From Bacillota bacterium (GTDB lineage Bacteria; Bacillota; Clostridia; Acetivibrionales; JAMNYG01), in assembly GCA_023622945.1 (NCBI GenBank), contig JAMNYG010000171.1, positions 1-64,000 on the forward strand: 64,000 nucleotides of DNA, read 5' to 3'. Of the stretch, positions 7,103 through 17,800 are shown one piece after another. The position numbers and the translations under genes are program-made. The notes under the pieces are model-generated. The model was not told the origin of the DNA, did not search any database, and was given only the letters and a program-made list of their open reading frames with translations. Position 1 is the stretch's first letter, and the number at the start of each line of letters is the position of its first letter.

Positions 7103-9409
7103 TTGATATACATATATGAGTATTTCATTTCCTTCGCACTGTCATTCATTATAGCCTTTGCCTTTACTCCTGTTGCAAAAAGCATAGCATTCAGAATTGG
7201 CGCCATAGACGTTCCCAGGGACGGAAGACGTATGCACAAAAGGCCAATACCACGTTTGGGAGGCCTGGCCATAATTACGGGCTTTGCCGTTACCATCCTC
7301 TTTAATGTCATCCTTTCTCTGTTTGACATCAGCGGGGTTTTTGTGCCTGACCTGAAGCTGGCAGGCCTGATGGCAGGTATAGCAATTATTGCAGCCGTAG
7401 GTATCATTGATGACGTAAAGCAGCTTAGAGCCAAAATCAAACTTGTATTTCAGCTTTTGGCAGCCTTGGTTGTGGTGCTGACCGGCACGAGGATAGGTAT
7501 CGTTACAAACCCGTTTTCAGAAACGGGATACACGATACTTAGCCTTCCCATGTCTTATTTTTTGACAATAATGTGGATTGTGGGAATTACCAATGCCATA
7601 AACCTTATAGACGGTCTTGACGGGCTTGCGGCGGGAGTTTCCTCAATAGCTTCCCTGTCACTGTTTTTCGTTTCGGTAATCAGAGTGGATATGGAGCCCG
7701 ATATATATGCCGCAGTGATTACAGCAGCCCTTGCCGGTTCCACCCTGGGTTTTCTGCCGTATAACTTCAATCCCGCGAAAATCTTCATGGGGGATACCGG
7801 AGCCACTTTCCTTGGATTTACCCTGGGAGTTATTTCAATACAGGGGACTTTGAAGGCTTATACCGCAATATCCATCACGGTTCCTTTGCTGGCTTTGGGA
7901 CTTCCCCTGTTTGATACAGTTTTTGCAATAATCCGAAGGCTTTTTAACAGAAAACCGATAATGGAAGCAGACAGGGGACATCTTCACCACAGGCTGATAG
8001 ATATGGGATTGAGCCAGAAACAATCGGTGGCGGTAATGTATGCTACAAGCGCTGCGCTGGGCCTGTGTGCGATAGTCCTTGCTGAAAAGGGAGTTTTCAG
8101 CGCCATTATTCTGGTTTTATCCGTTTCGGTTTTTATAATCGCAGGTGCCAGGTACATGAGCGAACTGAACAGCAACGGCGGCAACGGCATGGCCGCTTTA
8201 AAGGAACGGCAGCATAAGGAAGCCATGCCCAACATAATAACGAACGGAGATGCAAAAATGCGGAAATTAAAAGTTATGACCGTTTTCGGGACAAGACCGG
8301 ACGCTGTTAAAATGGCGCCTCTTGTCAGGGAACTGAAAAAACATCAGGAGATTGAATCTTACACCTGTGTGACTGCCCAGCACAGGCAGATGCTGGACCA
8401 GGTACTTGAAATATTTGGAATCAAGCCCGATTTTGACCTTAACATAATGCAGGAGAGGCAAACTCTTGAGCAGATCACCGTAAAGGCCCTGGAAGGGTTA
8501 AGCAATGTATTTGAACAGGTTAAGCCAGACGTAGTATTGGTCCACGGCGATACTGCCACTTGCTTTGTGGCAAGTCTTGCTGCGTTTTATAAGAAAATTC
8601 CCGTTGGCCATGTTGAGGCAGGGTTAAGGACTTTCGACAAGTATTCTCCCTTCCCTGAAGAAATGAACCGCAGGCTTGCCGGCGTGCTGGCTGAATTCCA
8701 CTTTGCTCCTACTTCCGCCAATAAAGCCAATTTGCTTAACGAGGGAGTAAAAGAGGATAAAATTTATGTAACCGGGAACACCGTTATTGATGCCTTGATG
8801 TCAACCATTGACAACAACTATGTGTTCAGAAATGAGCTGCTCAAAAACATAGATTATGATTCAAGGAAGGTTATCTTTGTTACCGCCCACCGCAGGGAGA
8901 ACCTGGGAGAACCCCTGAGAAATATCTGCAGGGCGCTTAAACGAATCGTGGAGAAATATGAAGACGTTGAAGTAGTATATGCAGTTCATCTGAATCCTGC
9001 AGTGCAGGAAACCGCAAGGGAGATACTCCTGGGGCAGGAAAGGGTACACCTTATTGACCCCATAGACGTGCGGGAAACATATAACCTGATAAACAAATGC
9101 TATATGGTTATGACCGACTCGGGAGGGATACAGGAAGAAGCTCCTGCCCTCGGCAAACCTGTGCTTGTGTTAAGAAATGATACCGAAAGGCCGGAAGCGG
9201 TTGAGGCAGGTACCGTGAAACTTGCAGGTACAAATGAGGACAACATAGTGTCCATGGCTTCCACCCTCATTGAAGACAGGAATGAGTACAACAGAATGGC
9301 CAAAGCGGTTAATCCTTACGGGGACGGCAAAGCTTCCCAAAGAATTGTACAGGCCCTGCTTTATGAGTTCGGAATAAGTACCCGGAAGCCTGAGGAATTC
9401 AGGGTGTAA
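7103..9409 (+). CDS. Fused TagO/WecA-type GlcNAc-1-P transferase and UDP-GlcNAc 2-epimerase (MnaA)
   Basis: One uninterrupted 768-residue frame joins two enzymes. Residues 1-345 are a polytopic MraY/WecA-family transferase that puts GlcNAc-1-P on undecaprenyl phosphate: NAINLIDGLDGLAAG, FNPAKIFMGDTGATF and the GHLHHRL cytoplasmic motif are present. Residues 386-768 are a complete non-hydrolysing UDP-GlcNAc 2-epimerase making UDP-ManNAc: GTRPDAVKMAPL, GHVEAGLRTFD, VTAHRREN and TDSGGIQEE. Both act at the start of teichoic-acid-like or secondary wall polymer synthesis. At the junction an in-frame ATG (8258) follows GGAGA by seven bases, so a separate epimerase may also be translated. Start TTG 7103 (MIYIYEYF) follows GGAAGGTG. 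Confidence 0.93.
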   Translation: MIYIYEYFISFALSFIIAFAFTPVAKSIAFRIGAIDVPRDGRRMHKRPIPRLGGLAIITGFAVTILFNVILSLFDISGVFVPDLKLAGLMAGIAIIAAVGIIDDVKQLRAKIKLVFQLLAALVVVLTGTRIGIVTNPFSETGYTILSLPMSYFLTIMWIVGITNAINLIDGLDGLAAGVSSIASLSLFFVSVIRVDMEPDIYAAVITAALAGSTLGFLPYNFNPAKIFMGDTGATFLGFTLGVISIQGTLKAYTAISITVPLLALGLPLFDTVFAIIRRLFNRKPIMEADRGHLHHRLIDMGLSQKQSVAVMYATSAALGLCAIVLAEKGVFSAIILVLSVSVFIIAGARYMSELNSNGGNGMAALKERQHKEAMPNIITNGDAKMRKLKVMTVFGTRPDAVKMAPLVRELKKHQEIESYTCVTAQHRQMLDQVLEIFGIKPDFDLNIMQERQTLEQITVKALEGLSNVFEQVKPDVVLVHGDTATCFVASLAAFYKKIPVGHVEAGLRTFDKYSPFPEEMNRRLAGVLAEFHFAPTSANKANLLNEGVKEDKIYVTGNTVIDALMSTIDNNYVFRNELLKNIDYDSRKVIFVTAHRRENLGEPLRNICRALKRIVEKYEDVEVVYAVHLNPAVQETAREILLGQERVHLIDPIDVRETYNLINKCYMVMTDSGGIQEEAPALGKPVLVLRNDTERPEAVEAGTVKLAGTNEDNIVSMASTLIEDRNEYNRMAKAVNPYGDGKASQRIVQALLYEFGISTRKPEEFRV
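8246..8260 (+). promoter_or_regulatory. Internal ribosome binding site before the epimerase half
   Basis: CGGAGA then TGCAAAA then ATG (8258), in frame with the upstream transferase. The epimerase family normally begins exactly at this MRKLKVMTVFGTRPD, which suggests an independent start retained inside the fusion. Confidence 0.5.
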
Positions 9410-9497
9410 AAGATATTGATGGTAAAGGACAGTAACCGTCCCTGCCATATTCCTGCGATATAAAAGTCGATATGATTGAGGATAAGGGATATAATCG

Positions 9498-9524
9498 GGG
9501 CAGATATGCATCTGCCCATTTTTT
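9498..9524 (+). terminator. Rho-independent terminator after the TagO-MnaA gene
   Basis: GGGCAGAT-ATGC-ATCTGCCC, an 8-bp perfect stem with a 4-nt loop, is followed by ATTTTTT. Confidence 0.85.
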
Positions 9525-9585
9525 ACGGTCTTGAGCCATTGTGACAGAATGATACGGTCTTGCGCCGTTATAACAAAATGACAGG

Positions 9586-9624
9586 GAATGATATGCTGAA
9601 GAATATACTCACAGCATATCATTC
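9586..9624. repeat. Perfect 13-bp inverted repeat
   Basis: GAATGATATGCTG (9586-9598) and CAGCATATCATTC (9612-9624) flank a 13-nt loop. The outer arm sequence AATGATATGC recurs in the large hairpin at 3679-3743. The TTTCATTT after it is a weak T tract. Confidence 0.75.
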
Positions 9625-9696
9625 TTTCATTTCACCGTATAAATTTTTTTATCCTCCATGCCGATAAATAAAAGAGAATGTTCCAAAAACTGCTTT

Positions 9697-9803
9697 ATAC
9701 ATAAGATTCCTTCATACACAGGAATTTTACACACAAGAATCCTATACGAAAGAACTCTATACACAGGAATTTTATACACATGAATTTCATGCACAGGAAT
9801 AAA
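9697..9803. repeat. 15-bp degenerate tandem array, six to seven units
   Basis: Units at 9714, 9729, 9744, 9759, 9774 and 9789 are all 15 bp with consensus ATACACAGGAATTTT. A 17-bp diverged unit precedes them at 9697. Units 1 and 4 are identical. The array ends about 20 bp before the ribosome binding site of the Fn3 gene. Confidence 0.85.
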
Positions 9804-9838
9804 AGAGCACCTTACAGCTTATTTCCGGAGGTTTACCT

Positions 9839-12800
9839 ATGAGGTTTTTCAGAAAGTTTATTGCTGTCTATATATCCCTATCTATACTGGTATCTTGTTT
9901 CCCCGGACTGAATGATGTCTTTACGGCCAAAGCCCGGGCAGTTATGGGAGGGCCCCTGCGCCTTGTGGCGGCATCGGACCCGGAGACAGGAACCAGGCTG
10001 ATTAATCCTACAGATGTTGTCCTGGAATGGGATGCCGTTCCGGGGGCTTCATATGAATTGAAGTATTACACAAGCGCCGGAGTTGCCGTAACCGTAAACA
10101 GCGGGTTTAACCTTGATGCATCAAGAAACAGGTATTCATATAAGGTCGAAAACTTAAGCAAGGATTTTGTGTATAATTTCACCGTAACGGCGGATATCGG
10201 GGGAACCGTGCTAACAGATTCCCTCAAGGTGATTACAGGCATAACCTTTGAAGCCGTAAACCTGCCCCAGACTCCTGTCAGCCTTCCGGGAGGCGGAAAA
10301 GAGATAGGGGCCATTCCCAAAATGAAATTCCGCTGGAAAATGCCCAGGACGTATGACGAGAGCCTGGGAATAGTTGAATATGACAGGAGGGCCATTGATT
10401 TCAACATATTCATCGGAACTGACACGAAAGGTACCAACCGCAATCCCATAAAGGTCAGGTTCAGCGAAACGGTGGGTGCTTCAGGTGAATACCTGGCTAC
10501 CAGGACCGAAGAAGGGCGTAACATTAAAACCATAGCCCAATCGGTGGACATTACCCCTGATGGCTATGTGGAATTTGTTTCAGAAGGAGTGGACGATCCT
10601 TCCCCGTTAAATCCCCTTGTGACAACCCCTGTTGCAGAGAATCCTGCCTATGACGGGGCTGAAACAGGCTTTGACGCCGATAACGTAAAGGATCTTGATA
10701 CGCTTCCGGCAGGCTCAGTAAGCTTAAAAGAGATATACCGCAATCCGGACCTGACTCCCGGAACGGTATTAAGGATGAGTATTGAGCCCGTGTTCAATGA
10801 TGAGCTGAATCCCGACGGCACAAGCAATGTAGCTTATGTAACCTCTCCTATTTTGGAAGGGTATACCTACACTTCCGTAAGGTTCAGGCTGGAAAAAGAT
10901 ACTTCCAACAATATTGTGGCAACCATATACAAGATAAACCAGGACGGAAGATCCGACGAAGATCGCGTTTCCTTCTCATATCAGGTGCAGTACAGCGTTA
11001 ACCCTGATTTTACAAACCCAATAATTAGCGCAAGACAGAGGGATGAATTCACTCCCGGGAATACCCTGACCATTTACATCGTGAATACCAGCGGAGACCA
11101 CACCATGTATTACAGGGTTATCGCCACGGCGCCTGTTGCAGGACAGACCCTTTATTCGGGGGTAATAGACTATGCTGCCTCCATGGACACTTCTCTGCCT
11201 CCTCTGCCCCAGGATTTGCAGGTTGAGGCGGTTGTTCCGGTATCGGGCATGGTTGATGATACATTTTATGGTGATCCTCCCCAGGGCAGCTTCGAGGTGA
11301 AATCGGGAAATATAAAAATCAAGTGGAAGAAACCTGCCAATTATGACGAACTGATGGCAATCAATGATACGGATCCTCTTTATTTCAATATCCTTATCAG
11401 TTCTTCCCAGGTGGACATGCCCGGAAAGACCGAGAGAATAGATTATATATTCGGAGATGTTTCCAAGTCAAAAACTTATGAAATCAGGTACAGGCAGGTT
11501 CTTAAGGTAAATCTTGCGGCCTGTGATGTGGAAGGGGACTACCTGGTATTTGTCATAGACGGATTGAAGCTTTTCCAGACAATAGAGGGGAAAACGGATC
11601 CCAGCCTTCCCCTGGATTTGCATGAACCATATGATAATCTTGTTGTCATACCGTCACCGGAGATGAATACCGACAGTTATCCCACATACCTGCTTCCCAA
11701 TAAGAGTTATTATATCAAGATGTTTTCTTCCAAGGGGCAGAAGGTGTCTTCAGATTCCATCCCCTCAAGTTTTACAACGCCCCTGGATGCAAAAAAGAAT
11801 CCTCCGGCACCCACAGGATTTACGGTGATAAGAAATGAAATCACAAAGCCGGAAGGAATAAACTCAGTAACCCTTGAATGGCAGAAGATAAGCTTTAATC
11901 TCAGTGAATATACCCTGGATCTTTCCGTCCCGTATTCAGTATACTATGACCTGTACATGAGCAACACCATGGATGACCCCGATGAGTTCGTAAGGATAGG
12001 CACTACGGAAAACCCGGACGGAGATGTGGTTTTTGGAGGTTTAAGCGATGCCAGCAACATCATAAATGCAACCATCGGGCGCCTGTCCGAACCGGATGCG
12101 GTAAATAAGTTCGGCGACGGTCTGAAACCCAACGCCACATATTATTTCAAAGTATATACCAGGGTGATAATCGGCACTGAAACCAGGATTTCCAAAAGTA
12201 CCGGGATACTGGCCGTAACCACCCTGAAAGGGGACATTGTGCCGCCGGGAGAGGAAGAGAAAAGGCCGCGGGTGCCCGATGACCCTGAGAACAACAACCG
12301 CTTTTCCATAGCCCTTGACCAGTCAGGAAACAGAATGGTGGACAGCAATTCTGTCGTCCTCAGATGGCCCGAACTGGAGTCGGATGTAAGGTATACGCTT
12401 ATCCGCACTTCCTTAAGAATAGCAGGTAATGCAACCATTGAGGAGATAAGCCAGAATCCTGAAAACCAGTACAAGGCATACCTTATGTCTGCCCAAAAGC
12501 CTGCAGTAAACGGAGATTTTGCATATAACGGTGAAAAGAAAGAATTCACCTTCAAAGCAAGGGATTTGTACCCGAATACCGTCTACTTCTTCAGCGTGAG
12601 GGCTGAGAGAATTATTAATCCGGGACAGCCCGACGAGAAGGTAATTGTTTCCCCTTGGGCCACCATTCCTGTAACCACTGCCCTTATAGAGGAGCCGACG
12701 GATCTTGAAATAGTGACCGAAGGCTTTGAAATAGACGACAAGCATGAGATCGCCGTGCGCTGGATAGGAAAAGACGGTTACAGGTACGAGATTGCCATAA

Positions 12801-14479
12801 GAAGCGAGAATGAAAGCAGTTTTACCACCCTGAGCGAATACTCGGGCTTCAGGTATCTTCGGATAGAAAAACCTGCCGAGCTGGCAGGTACCGACTATTC
12901 GGTATACTATGCAAGGATACTCTACTTAGATTCCAACACCAGGTACTATATCAGGGTGAGAAGTTTTGTGTACAACTCCATAACAAACAGCCATGATTAC
13001 TCAAAGTACACCCCGCAGATAAGCTACCGGACAGAATTCAGCCAGGAGGATTATGATAAGGAAGAAGAAGATAAAAAGCAGCGTGACAGGTATGCCGACA
13101 AAGTGAAATTTTTCAACCAGATTCATTACTGGATACTGGAGGATTCTTCAAGCGTATACAAGATAATGCTGAGAAAAAGCAAAGTGGAAAACTTTATAAA
13201 GTATAGCCCGGACGACAGCTATACCGTGAACCTGTCGGCATCATCCTACGGCAATGCTCCCGCAAGGGGGGTATATATACCCCTGTCGGTTGTTGAGACC
13301 CTGGAACACGCCAGGAAAAACCTTGTCATAAAGAGCCCCGGTGTTGAATTCATATTCAGGCCGGATTCCATAAGCAAAGGAAATTCAACCGATATTGAAA
13401 AGGTTTTTTCCAATGTATATGTAAGGGATGCCTACATATACATCGAAATTAAGAGCCTGAGCGGCTCAGAAAGGGGTCTTCCCGCAGGTTCCGTGGCCGT
13501 TTCAGACGTCAGCAGGCTGAATGTGGAGGTTGTCGGGACGAGGGATACCAGCGATGAAATTGACCAGAGGGCCGGTAACATCCTTGACTACTATATCAGA
13601 ACAGGACTGACCATGCTTATAGGTACTCCACAAGGAAATAAGAACACCCTTGATAAACTTGACAAAGTAATTGAAAATATTGTGGAAAACATACACAAGA
13701 GTTTTCAGTCATACATGAGGCTTCACATTGAAGGGACCTACGGTGTCATCAGGACAAGGGAAACCATTGATGCTTTCGGGGCGCCCCTGTCTGCAACAAT
13801 GCCTTTAAGAAATCTGTATGAAGACCGGCTGAAAACCGCATATTTTAACCGGAACAACAAGTGGGAGACAAGACCGTCAACTTATTCTTATGTATATAAC
13901 ACAGTGACCTTTGACATCATTTTCCCCGGTAAACTGGCCGTTTTGGGAGAAGACGGGAAAAGCGGGCTGAGAGTACCGCGGGGCCATTGGGCTGAAAAAG
14001 ATATAACGGCTTTTGTTGCAAGGTATGATATAAGGGATATATTTACCCAATCATCAAGAAACGGGATTAACAGCCCCGTGACCGTTGCTGAAAGCATACA
14101 GGTCTTTGGAAAGGTACTGGGTGGTTATAAGCCGGAAGCAAGTGCGACGGAAATAGCCCGGGAAGCCGGACTGTCAGGTGCCATCAGGCTGAACGCTCCC
14201 AAGAGGAACCTTTCCAGGGAGGAGCTGGCATGTCTCCTGGTAAGGGCATATGAGTTGATGACGGGTGTTAAAACCGATACGCTAAGGCCGGGCAATATGG
14301 TTTATATCGGTGATGAATCAGGCATCTCCGGGGACTGCAGGCAACAGGTGGAAATATGTGTACAACTTAAGCTTATGGATCTGGATGAGAAAAATGAATT
14401 CAGGCCAAAGGATGCAAGTTCACAGGCAGACCTGATTTCATCGCTGTCAAGGATGCTCAGGCTGTTAGGCAGGCTATGA
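9839..14479 (+). CDS. Large secreted fibronectin type III protein with C-terminal SLH-like region
   Basis: The protein has 1546 residues from ATG 9839 behind CCGGAGG. A signal peptide covers about residues 1-33 (basic RFFRK, then a hydrophobic run). The body is built of repeated Fn3-like beta-sandwich units, recognisable by V-x-L-x-W (VVLEWDAV, VTLEWQKI, VVLRWPEL) and Y-x-F-x-V (TYYFKVYTR, VYFFSVRAE, RYYIRVRSF) strand pairs. About 1010-1360 is a non-repetitive domain I do not recognise. About 1380-1546 resembles S-layer homology repeats (GHWAEKDI, LSREELACLLVRAYEL, FRPKDASSQADL). This suggests a surface protein held on the wall polymer. The substrate or ligand is unknown. It is paired with the next gene. 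Confidence 0.85.
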   Translation: MRFFRKFIAVYISLSILVSCFPGLNDVFTAKARAVMGGPLRLVAASDPETGTRLINPTDVVLEWDAVPGASYELKYYTSAGVAVTVNSGFNLDASRNRYSYKVENLSKDFVYNFTVTADIGGTVLTDSLKVITGITFEAVNLPQTPVSLPGGGKEIGAIPKMKFRWKMPRTYDESLGIVEYDRRAIDFNIFIGTDTKGTNRNPIKVRFSETVGASGEYLATRTEEGRNIKTIAQSVDITPDGYVEFVSEGVDDPSPLNPLVTTPVAENPAYDGAETGFDADNVKDLDTLPAGSVSLKEIYRNPDLTPGTVLRMSIEPVFNDELNPDGTSNVAYVTSPILEGYTYTSVRFRLEKDTSNNIVATIYKINQDGRSDEDRVSFSYQVQYSVNPDFTNPIISARQRDEFTPGNTLTIYIVNTSGDHTMYYRVIATAPVAGQTLYSGVIDYAASMDTSLPPLPQDLQVEAVVPVSGMVDDTFYGDPPQGSFEVKSGNIKIKWKKPANYDELMAINDTDPLYFNILISSSQVDMPGKTERIDYIFGDVSKSKTYEIRYRQVLKVNLAACDVEGDYLVFVIDGLKLFQTIEGKTDPSLPLDLHEPYDNLVVIPSPEMNTDSYPTYLLPNKSYYIKMFSSKGQKVSSDSIPSSFTTPLDAKKNPPAPTGFTVIRNEITKPEGINSVTLEWQKISFNLSEYTLDLSVPYSVYYDLYMSNTMDDPDEFVRIGTTENPDGDVVFGGLSDASNIINATIGRLSEPDAVNKFGDGLKPNATYYFKVYTRVIIGTETRISKSTGILAVTTLKGDIVPPGEEEKRPRVPDDPENNNRFSIALDQSGNRMVDSNSVVLRWPELESDVRYTLIRTSLRIAGNATIEEISQNPENQYKAYLMSAQKPAVNGDFAYNGEKKEFTFKARDLYPNTVYFFSVRAERIINPGQPDEKVIVSPWATIPVTTALIEEPTDLEIVTEGFEIDDKHEIAVRWIGKDGYRYEIAIRSENESSFTTLSEYSGFRYLRIEKPAELAGTDYSVYYARILYLDSNTRYYIRVRSFVYNSITNSHDYSKYTPQISYRTEFSQEDYDKEEEDKKQRDRYADKVKFFNQIHYWILEDSSSVYKIMLRKSKVENFIKYSPDDSYTVNLSASSYGNAPARGVYIPLSVVETLEHARKNLVIKSPGVEFIFRPDSISKGNSTDIEKVFSNVYVRDAYIYIEIKSLSGSERGLPAGSVAVSDVSRLNVEVVGTRDTSDEIDQRAGNILDYYIRTGLTMLIGTPQGNKNTLDKLDKVIENIVENIHKSFQSYMRLHIEGTYGVIRTRETIDAFGAPLSATMPLRNLYEDRLKTAYFNRNNKWETRPSTYSYVYNTVTFDIIFPGKLAVLGEDGKSGLRVPRGHWAEKDITAFVARYDIRDIFTQSSRNGINSPVTVAESIQVFGKVLGGYKPEASATEIAREAGLSGAIRLNAPKRNLSREELACLLVRAYELMTGVKTDTLRPGNMVYIGDESGISGDCRQQVEICVQLKLMDLDEKNEFRPKDASSQADLISSLSRMLRLLGRL

Positions 14480-14541
14480 TCCTCATCCTTGACAAGGGAG
14501 AAAGATTTACTGCAAAGCTAACATATACAACAAAGATTTAA

Positions 14542-14700
14542 GTACAAAGATAAAATATGCAGAGATACCATATAGAAAGAGATAATATGCACAAAGATGA
14601 TACGCCGGCAGAAGGATTCAGCAAGGCAATGACAGAAGGATTGAAATGCAAAATATAATACCAGCAGGATATAATACCAGCAGAATACAATACCGGAATT
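14542..14700. repeat. 15/16-bp degenerate tandem array
   Basis: Four 15-bp units (GTACAAAGATAAAAT type) run from 14542 to 14601. After a diverged stretch, three 16-bp units (ATATAATACCAGCAGG type) run from 14653 to 14700. It lies in the 323-bp spacer between the two Fn3 genes, which contains no other feature I can support. Confidence 0.7.
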
Positions 14701-14802
14701 ATTCAGGTATGAGAAGATAATGCGGATATAAGAAAAGAATTTAAGCACAGGTCAACAATACGAACAGAGGAAAAAGATACAGAATATAGGGGACTGATCC
14801 GT

Positions 14803-17800
14803 ATGAGGAGATTTGGTAAGTTTCTGTCAGCTTTTGTGGCAGCCGTTATTTTAATACAAGCCATGATGACATGGACGGGATATGCACATGAGCAAAGTTC
14901 AATTCCCAGGAATATTTCTGTGGCAATGACCGGTGACAATCCCGATATCTGGACGGTGGACGGAAGGCCTCATGTAAGATTGACATGGGATCCTGCAATC
15001 TTTCCCGTAGGTTCGGATATTATAGATACGGGATACAGGATTTACATTTCCGAGGGAGCATCTCAGCCAAGGCTCTTGATGGATCGTATAGGAAGCACCC
15101 ATACTTCATGGGAGGTTACAAGGTACGGTGATACGCCGTTAAAGTCAGGTACCGTTTACTCGGCGAGAATAACGGCTTATCACACCCACCGGGACCCGGT
15201 TACACAGAGGGAAACCACAGATGAGTCACCTCTGTCTTATTCAGATGTGGTTACCTTTTTGACCGACATAAATGTACAGGTGCTGACGGCAGGTATTGAT
15301 GCTCTGGAGATAAGGTGGGACGATGTAAAGGTAAACGGCAAAAGGATAGATTATGATATCCTCATTTCCAGGAGCAAGGATTTCCGGCCGGACAATACCT
15401 TTGTCTATAATATCAGACAGGAAAACATAGGTCCTCTTAATCCGGTAAAGCCGGTTATAAATGAAGAGGGAAGGGAGCAGCTGTCTTTTGTGGCCAGCGG
15501 CAGCGACTTTGGACTGGCCCCCGGAACCATATATTATGTTAAGTTAAGGCCCAGAATTGATGCCCTGGTGGGCGGTGCTCCAGTTATCCACAACAAGGAG
15601 ACCGCCATAGTGGTGGGAGCAACCTACATACTTGCAACCATGACCAAGATGTCGGATACATGGTGGAAGCTATGGTGGAATCCTGTTGTAGATCCCTCTT
15701 TGGGTGCGGGTGAGAAGATTAATTACAGGATAAAGCGAGGAAATATTTCACAGTGGGAAAATCCGGTGCTGGTTACCATAGGTGAAACCACTGATACCAG
15801 TTACTACATAGAGGTGGGAGATCAAGAATACTTTTACGTGGTTGAAGCGGACATAAGAGATCAGTACGGTATTGTCAGGACACTGTCTTCAGAGAGAAAG
15901 ACACCGGTTTCTCCGGACGTACCGGTTAAACCCCCTGTCCCCGAACTGTTTGAAGAGATAAGAAAGCCTATTGATAATCCGCAGGGCGAAATCATTTACA
16001 GGCATGACACGGAGCCCTGGCTGACGCCCACATCTGCAACGGTGGCATGGAAGGCTCCCAGGCTGGCTGACGGAACCATAGACCGCCAGGTTGTGTATGA
16101 CATATGGCTTTCCCCCGATCCTTCGGTTTTGGGAAGTGATACTTCCATTCAACCTGTCAGGAGGGAATATTCGGTTCCCGGCCCGGATTATATAAGCATC
16201 GAAAGCCAGGTTGTTGCGTTCAGTTATGTGTTCAGCGGGCTTGATCCCAACAGGCCGTATTACCTGAAGATAATAGCCAAGAAGAGTTTTACCGTGGAGG
16301 AGAACGGCCAGCTGGTGGTTAAGTTTTTCGAGTCGGATCCGGCCGTGAAAATGATAGTCACTCCTCCCAAGGGGCCTATAGACCAGCCGGTAGCGCCCGC
16401 GAAACCTCCTTTCAGGGTTAAAATGGTGACCGATCCTTCCGGGAAGGAAAGGCCGGATGTGGGAATTTACAACGCATGGGTGGAATGGAGAAACAGCTGG
16501 AAGGAAATCTGGACAGGTACAGGCTGGAAGATGGTTGAAGAAGACGAGGACACAGGCGATTCCATTTACAGGTATGTGACATATGATGAGGAAGTAACTT
16601 TCAGCATAGGTTATGCCGTTTTTGAAGAGGGAATGGACTATGAAAGCATAAGAGATTTGCCCATGCAGATTACCGGCATCAAAAACGACATGAAAAATGT
16701 AAGGCAGTATTACAACATCGAAGGGCTTAAGCCCAATACCGCATACATTATGTGGATTAAGGCCTTAAGGCCAGACTACAGGCAGCCGGGCAGCTTCCTG
16801 GAATCAGAGCCCTCAGACCCGGTTATTGTTGTGACATTGCCTGAACCCGGAAGCTTCATAGTAAAGCCTGCCGTGCCTGCATTCACGTACAGCATGGCGG
16901 GAGATACATATGTAGAACTTAAGTGGAACTACAAGCCAGAGTATACATATTACATAAGATACTCGGAAAGGGAGGATGGCCTGGCGTCGGCAAAGGAGAT
17001 CACTGTAACTCCCACGGATCTTCTGAAACTGAAAGGGCAGATAAGGATAGAGGGCCTCAATCCGAACACCGTGTATTATTTCTGGATTCAGGCCGACTCT
17101 ACGGGTCAGAGAATAGAAGAGGGGCTTTCATATTTCAGCGATTCCTACATGGTCAAAACATTGCCCTATTCGCCTCCTGACACTCCAAAGGGATTCGGCG
17201 TCAAAAACTCCGAGGATGCCATTGGAAAGGATTACGTAATAGTTGAATGGATACAGGCTGAAGGCCTTGAGTATCTGATCCAGGTGTCGGAAGACAGCTC
17301 CTTCAGTAAGTTTGTTGAGTATAAGGCCGGTAAAGTGGGCGAGTATAAAGTTGAAGGGCTTCGTTCAAATTTCAGGTATTACATGAGGCTGTTTGCCTAT
17401 GACCCTGAAAAGAAGCTGTATTCACTTCCTACAAACAGCATAGCGGTGAGGACCCTGAAAAGCGATGATGAATATGATTCGGGAGAATACCCCGAGGATG
17501 TAATAGTGGGAGAGATAATCCAAACTGAATATTCAAACGGGGTATGGACGTTAAAGATTACCGGCGTAAATGCCGACAGGTTTATTGAAATGGCGTTAAA
17601 CGACGGGATACTTGATTATGTTATAGATTTGACCAAATCACCTTCAGGAACCACCAGGAAAGTCCTGATAATATCCAACAGGGTGCTGAGGGCTTTTTCA
17701 CGCATGAAGGAATACATCATACTGGACAACGGATATGTAACGTATACCCTGAAACCTTTTGTGTTTGAGACTGAAGATGAGAAAAGGCTTGTTTCATCCG

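Larger units (their letters stand above)
9410..9838. other. 429-bp spacer before first Fn3 gene
   Basis: No gene is seen. The spacer contains a terminator (9498-9524), a 29-bp direct duplication opening with TACGGTCTTG (about 9526 and 9554), a 13-bp perfect hairpin (9586-9624) and a 15-bp tandem array (9697-9803). In B. subtilis and many relatives the ATP synthase operon starts at this point. Confidence 0.7.

Noticed and set aside
9697-9803. Short-period array considered as a CRISPR
   Set aside because: Units are contiguous 15-bp copies without spacers, and no cas genes are present. The same holds for the other arrays.
16923-17180. Plus-strand 85-codon ORF inside the second Fn3 gene
   Set aside because: Out-of-frame shadow with no ribosome site.
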